This document shows positions 7,135-14,437 of a DNA stretch of 15,589 nucleotides, in pieces. The translations under genes were made by a program, and so were the position numbers. The stretch's first letter is position 1, and every line of letters starts with the position of its first letter. Origin of the DNA: an uncultured Bacilli bacterium (GTDB lineage: Bacteria; Bacillota_I; Bacilli_A; RF39; UBA660); NCBI GenBank assembly GCA_934101625.1, contig CAKORV010000027.1, positions 1-15,589 of the forward strand, given 5' to 3'. The notes beneath the pieces were generated by a model. It saw only the letters and a program-made list of their open reading frames with translations, did not search any database and was not told the DNA's origin.

Positions 7135-9613
7135 AAATAAATTATTAGTTTTTGTTATATCGTTATTAGTTTTCTTTCCTTTTAATGATTTATATGCTAC
7201 AAATGCTTATAAGAGTGTTAAAGAATGTCAAGAATTAGGTGGAGAAGCAACTAGTCCTATACGTAGTAAGTATCGTACTTATGTAACCGTGTGTAAAGAT
7301 AGAAAGACTGGAGCTACAGAAACAAGCTATACTCAAAAGGGAACATGCTCAGGTGGAAAAGAGTTTGTTAGTCGTTCTGAAGAATATTATTGGGCAAGTA
7401 GTAAAGGTGAATTAAATATGTACACTGGTTTACCTGCAGCAAGTTGGACTGAGGTAGAAAGTGGAAAAGTATGTTGTGAATGGGGAAATGGGACTGGTAC
7501 AAATAAATCATGTGCTGTTTTAGATGGAAAGTATTATGGAGCTGATGGAACAGAAGTTGACAAAAATACTTATTTAAGTCAGTGTACTAAAAAGCCAGAT
7601 AATCCAACACCTGAACCAGAAGTACCTGAAGAGAAGTGTCCTGAAGATCCTACTAATAATCCTGTATCTTGTTCAATGGAGATAAAGAATGAAGTTGGAT
7701 GTGGAGGAAAGATTGCTGAACCTGAATTATGTGCTGTTATAGGTGCACAAAATGATGAATATAAAAAAGGTGGAAACGCATATTGTACAATTTATTGTAG
7801 AAAAGAATTGAATTTATTGTTTCAAGATAAAGTTAGTGTATTAGCCGGAAGATATTTTAAACATAGTATTGAAGGTAAAAGTCAAATCGCTAATTTAAGT
7901 GGTGTTATTATTGGTACGTATGAATGTGGTGGTTCTATTCAATATAATAAATGGAAACAAGATTATAGAAAAGCAAATGAAAACCTTATTAAAGCTTGGA
8001 ATGAATATTCTAAGTGGTATACTGTAATAGATAACTTAGAAGAAAACCCACCAACACCTACATATGAAGTATGTGAAGCTTGCTCAATTGAATGTTCTAG
8101 AGAAGAATGTACATGTATTAGTGGATGTGGAATAAAAGAAACAGAGAAAACTTCTTGTACAACTTTTAGATGGACAGATACTGTTGAATATGCTGCTTGT
8201 GATGTTTATAGATGGAGATCACCTTCAAGTCCATATTCTGATACTACTTGTAATTCTGATTGTGATTTCTTGGCTGGAACATCTACATGTTCTCCGGTTT
8301 CAAAGAGTGCGTCATATAGTAGTGGAGATTTCTCTTATACAGCATGTAACTGTAGTGGTGGAGGTAGTTGTAACTTAGATTGTGGTACTGATCCAAATCC
8401 ATTCTTAGCGGCTGCTTATGCTGCTTTGGTAAGTGCTAGAAATGAAATTGAAGAATTACTAGAAGAAATTAAATATTGTAATGAACCAACAAGAGTTATT
8501 GGTGACTTTAAGTTAGAAGCAGAAGTAAGTGCAGGTTGTGGTAATGAAACAACTGGTGGTTATGATGAAAATATTACTTTTGGAAGAGGTTATAGAGTAC
8601 ATATCGAAAATGAAAGTTATGATGGTAATAGTGGTGGAATAGTTTGTAATGAAAGTTCTGCTTGGACTGATTTTTGTGGCGATTGTGATGCTAAGTTCCA
8701 AGGTGGTGCTTGTCAAACTGAAACATTAACAAAATATGTATGTGATGGTACACCTGGACCTGGAGTTGTATGTAAAGTAGAAAGTGTTGAAGTTCCTAAA
8801 AATGGTGCAGTTCGTACTATAAAAACAGCTGAAACAGATCATTATCAAAATGTAAGTTTTGGAAATCAATTATTCACTGGAAAAGTTGTTGAAAATCCAA
8901 GTGGTCCTGACTATTTGAAAATAGAAGATCATGCTTGGCCAGTAGCAGCTGATAGAAAAACTGGAGAATATGATATTTGTTATGATGTTAAAAATTTAGG
9001 TGAAAGATTTAATGATATTGATGGAATGATTTGTAATTATGAAGTTATTAATGAATTAACTAAGTATGATTGTGATGATCCTAATGATCCTTATCATGAA
9101 TGTTATGAATGCCCAGATGGTGAAGATTGTGATACTTGTCCAGATGGAGAAGATTGTGAAAATGGTGGAGATGATAATAGAAATGATACTTCATTAGGTG
9201 TATATTTTAGACCGGTTGATTTGAGTAATTTATTCCCTAATTCAATGTATGATACAAAATCAACTAATAGTGTTTATTCGAGAAGGCAATTAGGATTTAA
9301 CTGGAAAGATAAAGATTCAGTTATAAAAGATATACAAAATACTAGTAGTGAAATATGGAGTACTAAAGAACCAGAATTAGTTGTCACAATAACACCTGAA
9401 TCTATAAGAAAGATTAAGCAATATAATAACAATAATGAAGATTATATAAATTCTTCAAGTAGAGAAGGTCAATTAACTTGTTATTCTAATACATTATTGT
9501 GTAATAGTGGATTTATAAATACAGTTTTAGCTAATTATGTTGGAGATGATAATATAATTTTTGGTACTGGATTTAATAAAAATAGATACTCTAAACCAGG
9601 AGGTGATGAGTAA
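7121..9613 (+). CDS. Cassette A gene 3: large cysteine-rich secreted protein
   Basis: An 830-residue protein with a signal peptide (1-26, ending LYA) and about 47 cysteines. Regions in order: an N-terminal Cys domain (27-150), a Pro/Glu linker with PTPEPEVPEE (about 158-172), a Cys-rich core shared with cassette B (from about 183, including LAGRYFKHS, NLSGV and KWKQDYR), a Cys cluster (315-425), a helical stretch (428-455), a tandem CPDGEDC pair (664-679), then a conserved Cys-poor region (GVYFRPVDLSNLFPNS, ITPESIRKIKQYNN). There is no C-terminal membrane segment or sorting signal, so it is free, held by partners or filament-associated. The start at 7121 has the same GAGG-to-ATG distance (7 bases) as cassette B. 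Its last five residues, PGGDE, are encoded by the ribosome-binding site of gene 4. It is not recognised; an adhesin or filament component is the best inference. Confidence 0.9.
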   Translation: MMKYKNKLLVFVISLLVFFPFNDLYATNAYKSVKECQELGGEATSPIRSKYRTYVTVCKDRKTGATETSYTQKGTCSGGKEFVSRSEEYYWASSKGELNMYTGLPAASWTEVESGKVCCEWGNGTGTNKSCAVLDGKYYGADGTEVDKNTYLSQCTKKPDNPTPEPEVPEEKCPEDPTNNPVSCSMEIKNEVGCGGKIAEPELCAVIGAQNDEYKKGGNAYCTIYCRKELNLLFQDKVSVLAGRYFKHSIEGKSQIANLSGVIIGTYECGGSIQYNKWKQDYRKANENLIKAWNEYSKWYTVIDNLEENPPTPTYEVCEACSIECSREECTCISGCGIKETEKTSCTTFRWTDTVEYAACDVYRWRSPSSPYSDTTCNSDCDFLAGTSTCSPVSKSASYSSGDFSYTACNCSGGGSCNLDCGTDPNPFLAAAYAALVSARNEIEELLEEIKYCNEPTRVIGDFKLEAEVSAGCGNETTGGYDENITFGRGYRVHIENESYDGNSGGIVCNESSAWTDFCGDCDAKFQGGACQTETLTKYVCDGTPGPGVVCKVESVEVPKNGAVRTIKTAETDHYQNVSFGNQLFTGKVVENPSGPDYLKIEDHAWPVAADRKTGEYDICYDVKNLGERFNDIDGMICNYEVINELTKYDCDDPNDPYHECYECPDGEDCDTCPDGEDCENGGDDNRNDTSLGVYFRPVDLSNLFPNSMYDTKSTNSVYSRRQLGFNWKDKDSVIKDIQNTSSEIWSTKEPELVVTITPESIRKIKQYNNNNEDYINSSSREGQLTCYSNTLLCNSGFINTVLANYVGDDNIIFGTGFNKNRYSKPGGDE
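9110..9157 (+). repeat. Tandem CPDGEDC-coding repeat, cassette A
   Basis: Two 21-base units coding C-P-D-G-E-D-C are separated by six bases (period 27), covering residues 664-679 of the large protein. The same pair occurs at the matching place in cassette B. The acidic, paired-Cys loop could bind a cation, but this is speculation. Confidence 0.85.
9598..9610 (+). promoter_or_regulatory. Full-length ribosome-binding site of gene 4, inside gene 3
   Basis: AGGAGGTGAT is a complete match to the 3' end of 16S rRNA. It lies inside the last codons of the large-protein gene (coding P-G-G-D-E), five bases before the ATG at 9613. The stop TAA of gene 3 overlaps that ATG by one base (TAATG), so gene 4 should be translated strongly and coupled to gene 3. 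Confidence 0.9.
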
Positions 9614-10086
9614 TGAAGGAAGCCTTTTGGACATATTTACTTATTGCTTTAGGAATATTTATCTTTGTAGTATTGCTATTAGTACAAGATCTTACATCAA
9701 CAGATGAAGAAGATTATTACTTAACTAAAGAAGTAATGGAAGCTGCAATGATAGATGCAATAGATTATGGAGTATATAGACAATATGGAGAGATAAGAAT
9801 AGTAAAAGAGAAATTCTATGAAAGTTTTATTAGAAGATATAGTGAAAGTGTTGGAGGAGTAAAGACATATAAAATAGAATTTTATGATGTATATGAAACA
9901 CCACCTAAAGCATCGGTTAGAGTAAGAACATCAACAAATGAATATACAGTTTCAACTGATTCAGCAGTAGATTTTGATATAGTAACAGTATTAAGTGGAA
10001 TACTAGAATCAAAGTTTACTGATAGTGCTTTTGATGGACAACCTTATAGATAATATTAGAAGAGAAAATGAAAAATTTTCTCTTTT
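9599..10086 (+). repeat. 488-base exact direct repeat, copy 1
   Basis: Compared base by base with 13890-14377, I find no difference over 488 bases. Copy 1 starts inside the ribosome-binding site of gene 4 and ends in the terminator T run. The base before (A versus G) and the base after (T versus A) differ. The spacing between copies is 4291 bases. Confidence 0.95.
9613..10053 (+). CDS. Cassette A gene 4: 146-residue single-pass membrane protein
   Basis: A short N-terminus (MKEAFWTY) leads into one membrane segment (about residues 7-25), then an acidic turn (TSTDEEDYY), a helix (LTKEVMEAAMIDAIDYGVYRQYG, listed by its ends L37 and G59) and a C-terminal alpha/beta part without cysteine. The layout resembles small pseudopilin-like subunits of Tad/Flp systems (TadE/TadF type), which fits the CpaB and CpaF-like genes downstream. 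No classical prepilin-peptidase site is visible and I cannot confirm the family. It is identical at the base level to the cassette B copy. Its codons favour A-ending forms (GTA for Val, ATA for Ile) more than the neighbouring genes, which lean to T-ending codons. It is the last gene of its operon and is followed by a terminator. Confidence 0.9.
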   Translation: MKEAFWTYLLIALGIFIFVVLLLVQDLTSTDEEDYYLTKEVMEAAMIDAIDYGVYRQYGEIRIVKEKFYESFIRRYSESVGGVKTYKIEFYDVYETPPKASVRVRTSTNEYTVSTDSAVDFDIVTVLSGILESKFTDSAFDGQPYR

Positions 10087-10087
10087 T
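10058..10087 (+). terminator. Terminator of cassette A
   Basis: AGAGAAAAT (10061-10069) pairs with ATTTTCTCT (10075-10083) around a GAAAA loop, with extra A-T pairs and a T run to 10087. It closes the first operon five bases after the stop codon. Confidence 0.85.
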
Positions 10088-10107
10088 AAATTTTATTTTA
10101 TAAATTA

Positions 10108-10136
10108 TTGTGATTTTTTTTATTAAATGTTATAAT
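10108..10136 (+). promoter_or_regulatory. Promoter of cassette B
   Basis: TTGTGA (10108-10113), a 17-base spacer and TATAAT (10131-10136). The spacer and -10 box repeat the TATTAAATGTTATAAT of cassette A, and the leader with TAGAGTAG is conserved too. Cassette B is therefore an independent transcription unit behind the cassette A terminator. Confidence 0.75.
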
Positions 10137-10160
10137 TTGTCTAGAGTAGAAGGTGATATA

Positions 10161-10802
10161 TTGAAGAAGTTATTAATTTTATTTTTTGTGTTTGTATTAG
10201 CTATTTGTAAATATAATGCAGAGTGTAGTTACAAAGATTTAAAAGAGTTAAATACATTTGCTGCTTATGTTGAAACAAGTTATAAATATAATGAAGAAAC
10301 TGGTTATTTTGATTTAACTATTACAAATTTAAAAGATATGGCATATATCACAGATGATTATGGTGAATATTTTGCACCTACTGATGGTAGTGTACTTATT
10401 GATCAATTGTATTTAGGTCAAACTTATAAAGTTAATGTTATGGCTAGTGATACAACTAATTGTCCACATGAACAATTAAGAGTAATTTATGTAAGACTTC
10501 CTTATAAAAATCCTTATTATAGAAATAGTGGTTGTGTTGGTCATGAGAGTTTAAATGTTTGTAATTCAGAATTTTTAGATTATGAAGTTAGTTGGGAGAC
10601 GTTTTTAAGTTTATTAAAAAAAGATACTAAGAGTGAAGTAAAGGAGCCTGATAAAAAACCTGTGGATGATGGCACTTTTTGGAATAAAGTTATTGATTTT
10701 ACATCAAAAATATATATTAAAGTTATTTTAGTTACTGTAACATCTATTATTTCAATTAGTATTTATTCCGTTGTTATTAGAAAGGCTAAACATGGCTTTT
10801 AG
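10161..10802 (+). CDS. Cassette B gene 1: exported protein with C-terminal membrane anchor
   Basis: A 213-residue paralogue of cassette A gene 1: signal peptide (1-20, ending YNA before E21-C22), beta-rich external domain with C-x23-C-x8-C, charged linker, membrane segment (about 188-206) and tail ending KHGF. The first mature block is almost identical to cassette A, with Lys for Arg in KDLKELNT. The middle part (about 60-90) and the linker differ much more. I chose the TTG at 10161 because it follows AAGGTGAT at the right distance and matches cassette A. An in-frame GTG at 10110 lies inside the promoter, upstream of the likely transcription start, and would add 17 residues that spoil the signal peptide. 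No named family is recognised. Confidence 0.88.
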   Translation: MKKLLILFFVFVLAICKYNAECSYKDLKELNTFAAYVETSYKYNEETGYFDLTITNLKDMAYITDDYGEYFAPTDGSVLIDQLYLGQTYKVNVMASDTTNCPHEQLRVIYVRLPYKNPYYRNSGCVGHESLNVCNSEFLDYEVSWETFLSLLKKDTKSEVKEPDKKPVDDGTFWNKVIDFTSKIYIKVILVTVTSIISISIYSVVIRKAKHGF

Positions 10803-10819
10803 TTGTGAAAGGAGTAAAG

Positions 10820-11509
10820 ATGAAAAAGAAAAATTTATTTATAATGTTAATAGTAAGTTTATTTACTTGTGTTGGATTATATAATGCAGATTGTGTTACT
10901 GCAAGGATGGAAGGAGAAAATTTAACAATTTTAAATTATCCCTCAAGAGTAGATGATCAAAATACAAGTATTATTCCTATTTTGAAATCAAGTCAAATAT
11001 ATATTCAAGTTACAAATGATTATAATAAAGAAATGAATATTTATAGGAATAATAAAGAAAATGAAGAGATGGGATTTGAGATAATTTCACCTGATATTTA
11101 TACTAATATTACTTATACTATTAAAACATTTTATAATGATAATTCATGTGGAACTGAAGCTATTAAAACATATACAGTTGAAACAGGAATTTATAATCAA
11201 TATAATCAAAGCAATGCTTGTTTGAATTCAGAAGTTTATGTAGAACGTTGTAAGGAACATTATTATTCAGAAGATATTAAAAAGTTTTCAGATCCATCTA
11301 CATTAACTGAAGAAGATTTTGTGAGTAAAGTAGAAGAAGATATTAAAAAAGGAACTAATATTCCTGATGATAGAACTACTAAAGAAAAGGTTTTGGATGC
11401 TGTTAAAGAATATTATTTATATGTTTTAGTTCCGTTTGTTGTAATTACAATAGTGTCTATAATTATACTTATAATTGTCAAGAGGGGAAAGAGGTTAGAA
11501 AATGATTAG
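10820..11509 (+). CDS. Cassette B gene 2: exported protein with C-terminal membrane anchor
   Basis: A 229-residue paralogue of cassette A gene 2: signal peptide (1-23, ending YNA before D24-C25), external domain with C-x23-C-x9-C, linker (TTKEKVLDAVKEYYLYV), membrane segment (about 200-220) and basic tail (KRGKRLEND). It has diverged much more from its cassette A partner than gene 1 has, apart from the Cys-rich block and the membrane-proximal EYYLYVL. The ATG at 10820 follows AAAGGAG (10808-10814) and lines up with the cassette A start. A GTG at 10805 lies before that ribosome-binding site and is unlikely. It overlaps gene 3 by eight bases. Confidence 0.88.
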   Translation: MKKKNLFIMLIVSLFTCVGLYNADCVTARMEGENLTILNYPSRVDDQNTSIIPILKSSQIYIQVTNDYNKEMNIYRNNKENEEMGFEIISPDIYTNITYTIKTFYNDNSCGTEAIKTYTVETGIYNQYNQSNACLNSEVYVERCKEHYYSEDIKKFSDPSTLTEEDFVSKVEEDIKKGTNIPDDRTTKEKVLDAVKEYYLYVLVPFVVITIVSIIILIIVKRGKRLEND

Positions 11510-13904
11510 TAGTAAATTTAGAAAGAAATTTTATTATATATTAACAATAGTATCTGCATTAATTATGATGCCTAAATTAAGCGCTAATGGATGGACAACA
11601 ATTTCTGATTGTTCAAGTCAAGGTGGTACTCCGGATGCATCTAAGGGTGAAGTGTATCAATATAATATTAATGTACCTGGAATGAAAGAAAAAACAATTT
11701 ATGTAAATGAATCTAATTTTAAAAAGAAATATGGACAGGGTGCAGGTAAGTTTACGACTAGATCTAGTGTGAAATACGTGTGTTGTAGATTTACTGGAAC
11801 TACTGAACCATCAGAACCTACTAATCCTGGAAATAATGGTAATGGAAATGGTAATGGTAATAACAATGGTAGTGGTAGACCAGGTAGACCTGGCAACAAT
11901 AGTGGAAGTGGTTCTAGAATAGAAACATGTAAATCACCTGATAAAGAAACAACTCCTACTTGTGATGAGAATCAAAACTCAGATGTTTCTTGTAGTGGAG
12001 AAGTATCGGATCCTGAACTTTGTAATGTTATTGCAAATAAGAGTGCTGACTATAAGGTTGGTGGTAATAAATATTGTGAAATATATTGTAGAGAAGAGTT
12101 GGTGTTAGAGTTTCAGGAAATTGTTGAAGTACTTGCTGGAAGATATTTTAAGCATAGTTTAGCAGATAAAGATGCAAATATTACTAATTTAAGTGGTGTA
12201 ATAACTGGATATTATGAGTGTGGCTCACAAATTCATTATCAACAATGGAAACAAGATTATAGACAATATAATATTGAATTAGTTAATTTATTTAATACGT
12301 GGGCAAAATATTATGTTGCTTGTAATGAAGGACCAGAAATTCTAGAAGTTCTTCCTTGGTCTTGTCCAGGATGTTCTGGTAGTTGTAAAGTTGATGATGG
12401 ATGTACTAGTAGTGATTGTCCTGAGATTGTACAACCTAAGTATGAACCTTATAGTTATTCAGGAGATGGAAGTGGTACTTATAATCACTACTATACTAGA
12501 ACAACTAGAAATTATGGTTTTTCAACTATAACTTCTGCATCATGTGATTTTACTTCATCAACAATTCAGGGGTCTGACCCATCAACTTCATGGAATAGCG
12601 GAAGATTTTCATATTCATGTGGATGTGGTGGATATAATTGTACTGTTGTTGATGGTGAGTCTGTATGTGCTAAGGCGGCAGCTGCTAAAAGTGCATTTGA
12701 TGCAAAAAGAAGACAAATTGAACAGATAATAAAACAATTAAAAGAATGTAATGCACCAGAAAGATATGCATCTGATTATACATTAGGTAATATAGTATCA
12801 CCTGGATGTAATTCGTCTTCACCTGGTGGATACGAGGAAAATTATGAATTTGGAAATTCTTATAATATTCATATTAGTAATGATTATGCAAGTAATACAG
12901 GAGTAGAAAAACTATATAATATTAATGAAAAATGGTCAGATTTCTGTGGAGGTTGTGGTAATGAATATGCTGCGAGTGGTACAAATAATACAGAAACATT
13001 AGTAAAATATAACTGTGATAAAACACCTAGTCAAGGAGTTTATTGTGATGTAGAATATGAAGAATATCCAAGCAATGGATTTGTAGTAGCAAGAACTTCT
13101 GCTAAATCATTCCACTATCAAGATGCAACTTTTTCAACACAATTATTTACTGGAAAGGTTGTTGAAGGTGTACCTGGTAATGATTATATGAGAATGGAAG
13201 GCTTTAGTTGGCCGGTAGCGGCTGATAGAAAAACTGGTACTTATGATATTTGCTATACTTATAGTAATTTGGGTGGTGCTAGTAATATAAGAAATAAGAG
13301 ACCATTTAGTGATGTTGTTGATGATACTGGATGTAAGTATATTGTAGTTAATGAAATTAACCATTATGATTGTAATGACCAATATGATTATCATGAATGT
13401 TATGAGTGTCCGGATGGAGAGGATTGTAATACTTGTCCAGATGGAGAAGATTGTGATGGAGATAATGATATTAAAAATACTATGGGTGTATATTTTAGAC
13501 CAGTGGATTTAAGTAATTTATTCCCTAATTCTATATATGATAGTAAGAGTACAAGTAATATAGCTTCTAGACGTAAATTAGGATTTAACTGGAAAGATAA
13601 AAGTGCAATTATTAATAGTATTCAAAGTAAGAGTTCTGATATGTGGACAACTGCAGTTGAACCTGAAATGATTGTAACATTGACACCAGAATCAATAAGA
13701 AAAATTAAACAATATAATAATAGTTCTATAGTTAATAATACTTTGAATTTGGGAGCAACTATAAATTGTGATGCACGTGATTTAAGTTGTTCAAGTACAT
13801 TTTTAAAAAATGAATTAATAGATTATGTTGGAAGTGATAATGTAATTATTGATAATCAATTATTCAATAATAATAGATACTCTATGCCGGGAGGTGATGA
13901 GTAA
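11502..13904 (+). CDS. Cassette B gene 3: large cysteine-rich secreted protein
   Basis: An 800-residue paralogue of the cassette A large protein with a signal peptide (1-28, ending LSA) and about 37 cysteines. The core from about residue 160 matches well (LAGRYFKHS, NLSGVITG, QQWKQDYRQYN, ATFSTQLFTGKVVE, WPVAADRKTG), as do the CPDGEDC pair (636-651) and the end region (GVYFRPVDLSNLFPNS, ITPESIRKIKQYNN-like TLTPESIRKIKQYNN). The N-terminal domain shares little beyond a Cys near the start and a VCC motif. The linker is Gly/Asn-rich where cassette A has Pro/Glu. A Cys cluster (about 285-305) is shorter than in cassette A. There is no C-terminal anchor. It ends in PGGDE, again encoded by the gene 4 ribosome-binding site. 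Function unknown; a surface or filament-associated role is inferred. Confidence 0.9.
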   Translation: MISSKFRKKFYYILTIVSALIMMPKLSANGWTTISDCSSQGGTPDASKGEVYQYNINVPGMKEKTIYVNESNFKKKYGQGAGKFTTRSSVKYVCCRFTGTTEPSEPTNPGNNGNGNGNGNNNGSGRPGRPGNNSGSGSRIETCKSPDKETTPTCDENQNSDVSCSGEVSDPELCNVIANKSADYKVGGNKYCEIYCREELVLEFQEIVEVLAGRYFKHSLADKDANITNLSGVITGYYECGSQIHYQQWKQDYRQYNIELVNLFNTWAKYYVACNEGPEILEVLPWSCPGCSGSCKVDDGCTSSDCPEIVQPKYEPYSYSGDGSGTYNHYYTRTTRNYGFSTITSASCDFTSSTIQGSDPSTSWNSGRFSYSCGCGGYNCTVVDGESVCAKAAAAKSAFDAKRRQIEQIIKQLKECNAPERYASDYTLGNIVSPGCNSSSPGGYEENYEFGNSYNIHISNDYASNTGVEKLYNINEKWSDFCGGCGNEYAASGTNNTETLVKYNCDKTPSQGVYCDVEYEEYPSNGFVVARTSAKSFHYQDATFSTQLFTGKVVEGVPGNDYMRMEGFSWPVAADRKTGTYDICYTYSNLGGASNIRNKRPFSDVVDDTGCKYIVVNEINHYDCNDQYDYHECYECPDGEDCNTCPDGEDCDGDNDIKNTMGVYFRPVDLSNLFPNSIYDSKSTSNIASRRKLGFNWKDKSAIINSIQSKSSDMWTTAVEPEMIVTLTPESIRKIKQYNNSSIVNNTLNLGATINCDARDLSCSSTFLKNELIDYVGSDNVIIDNQLFNNNRYSMPGGDE
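11821..11914 (+). repeat. Gly/Asn low-complexity linker repeat
   Basis: Imperfect GGTAAT/GGAAAT hexamers followed by two AGACCAGGT-like units code a flexible N-G-N-G-N-G...GRPGRPG linker between the N-terminal domain and the core of the cassette B large protein. Cassette A has an unrelated Pro/Glu linker at this point. Confidence 0.75.
13407..13454 (+). repeat. Tandem CPDGEDC-coding repeat, cassette B
   Basis: Two 21-base units (C-P-D-G-E-D-C) separated by six bases, covering residues 636-651. It is the counterpart of 9110-9157, with synonymous differences between units and between cassettes. Confidence 0.85.
13889..13901 (+). promoter_or_regulatory. Ribosome-binding site of the second gene 4, inside gene 3
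   Basis: GGGAGGTGATGAG keeps nine of ten bases of the full anti-16S complement while coding P-G-G-D-E. The TAATG stop/start overlap is the same as in cassette A. Confidence 0.88.
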
Positions 13905-14344
13905 TGAAGGAAGCCTTTTGGACATATTTACTTATTGCTTTAGGAATATTTATCTTTGTAGTATTGCTATTAGTACAAGATCTTACATCAACAGATGAAG
14001 AAGATTATTACTTAACTAAAGAAGTAATGGAAGCTGCAATGATAGATGCAATAGATTATGGAGTATATAGACAATATGGAGAGATAAGAATAGTAAAAGA
14101 GAAATTCTATGAAAGTTTTATTAGAAGATATAGTGAAAGTGTTGGAGGAGTAAAGACATATAAAATAGAATTTTATGATGTATATGAAACACCACCTAAA
14201 GCATCGGTTAGAGTAAGAACATCAACAAATGAATATACAGTTTCAACTGATTCAGCAGTAGATTTTGATATAGTAACAGTATTAAGTGGAATACTAGAAT
14301 CAAAGTTTACTGATAGTGCTTTTGATGGACAACCTTATAGATAA
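13904..14344 (+). CDS. Cassette B gene 4: 146-residue single-pass membrane protein
   Basis: The nucleotide sequence and the protein are identical to the gene at 9613-10053: one N-terminal membrane segment, an acidic turn, a long helix and a Cys-free alpha/beta domain, probably external. Full identity, in a cassette whose other genes have diverged strongly, means this copy was renewed recently (gene conversion) or is held by very strong selection. It lies one operon upstream of cpaB-like and cpaF-like genes, which supports a pseudopilin-like or assembly role, but this is inference from context. Confidence 0.9.
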   Translation: MKEAFWTYLLIALGIFIFVVLLLVQDLTSTDEEDYYLTKEVMEAAMIDAIDYGVYRQYGEIRIVKEKFYESFIRRYSESVGGVKTYKIEFYDVYETPPKASVRVRTSTNEYTVSTDSAVDFDIVTVLSGILESKFTDSAFDGQPYR

Positions 14345-14348
14345 TATT

Positions 14349-14377
14349 AGAAGAGAAAATGAAAAATTTTCTCTTTT
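14349..14377 (+). terminator. Terminator of cassette B
   Basis: Same hairpin as in cassette A (AGAGAAAAT, GAAAA loop, ATTTTCTCT). The T run is shorter here (TTTT then A), so read-through toward the cpaB-like gene may be somewhat higher. Confidence 0.75.
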
Positions 14378-14381
14378 ATAA

Positions 14382-14410
14382 TTGATTTTAATATGATTTT
14401 CGTTTATAAT
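14382..14410 (+). promoter_or_regulatory. Promoter of the cpaB-like operon
   Basis: TTGATT (14382-14387), a 17-base spacer and TATAAT (14405-14410), followed by an AGGAGGAG ribosome-binding site. It lacks the TATTAAATGTTAT motif of the cassette promoters, so the assembly genes may be controlled separately from the cassettes. Confidence 0.7.
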
Positions 14411-14437
14411 GAAATATAGTAAGAATAGGAGGAGTTT

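Larger units (their letters stand above)
13890..14377 (+). repeat. 488-base exact direct repeat, copy 2
   Basis: Identical at every base to 9599-10086. It contains the ribosome-binding site, the 146-residue gene and the terminator, and nothing else. Confidence 0.95.

Noticed and set aside
10110..10160. GTG start adding 17 residues to cassette B gene 1
   Set aside because: It lies between the -35 and -10 boxes, upstream of the likely transcription start, has no ribosome-binding site, and breaks the signal peptide seen with the TTG at 10161.
10805..10819. GTG start adding five residues to cassette B gene 2
   Set aside because: The AAAGGAG site lies downstream of it and fits the ATG at 10820, which also matches the cassette A start.
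5782..11509. Lipoprotein signals ending in A-(E/D)-C
   Set aside because: A lipobox needs a small residue directly before Cys; here it is Glu or Asp, so ordinary signal-peptidase cleavage after Ala is more likely.
11699..11899. Leu/Pro-rich open frame on the minus strand
   Set aside because: It is the antisense shadow of the Gly/Asn-coding linker repeat.
9613..14344. Insertion sequence as the source of the 488-base repeat
   Set aside because: No transposase, terminal inverted repeats or target duplications are seen; the repeat is just a gene with its ribosome-binding site and terminator.
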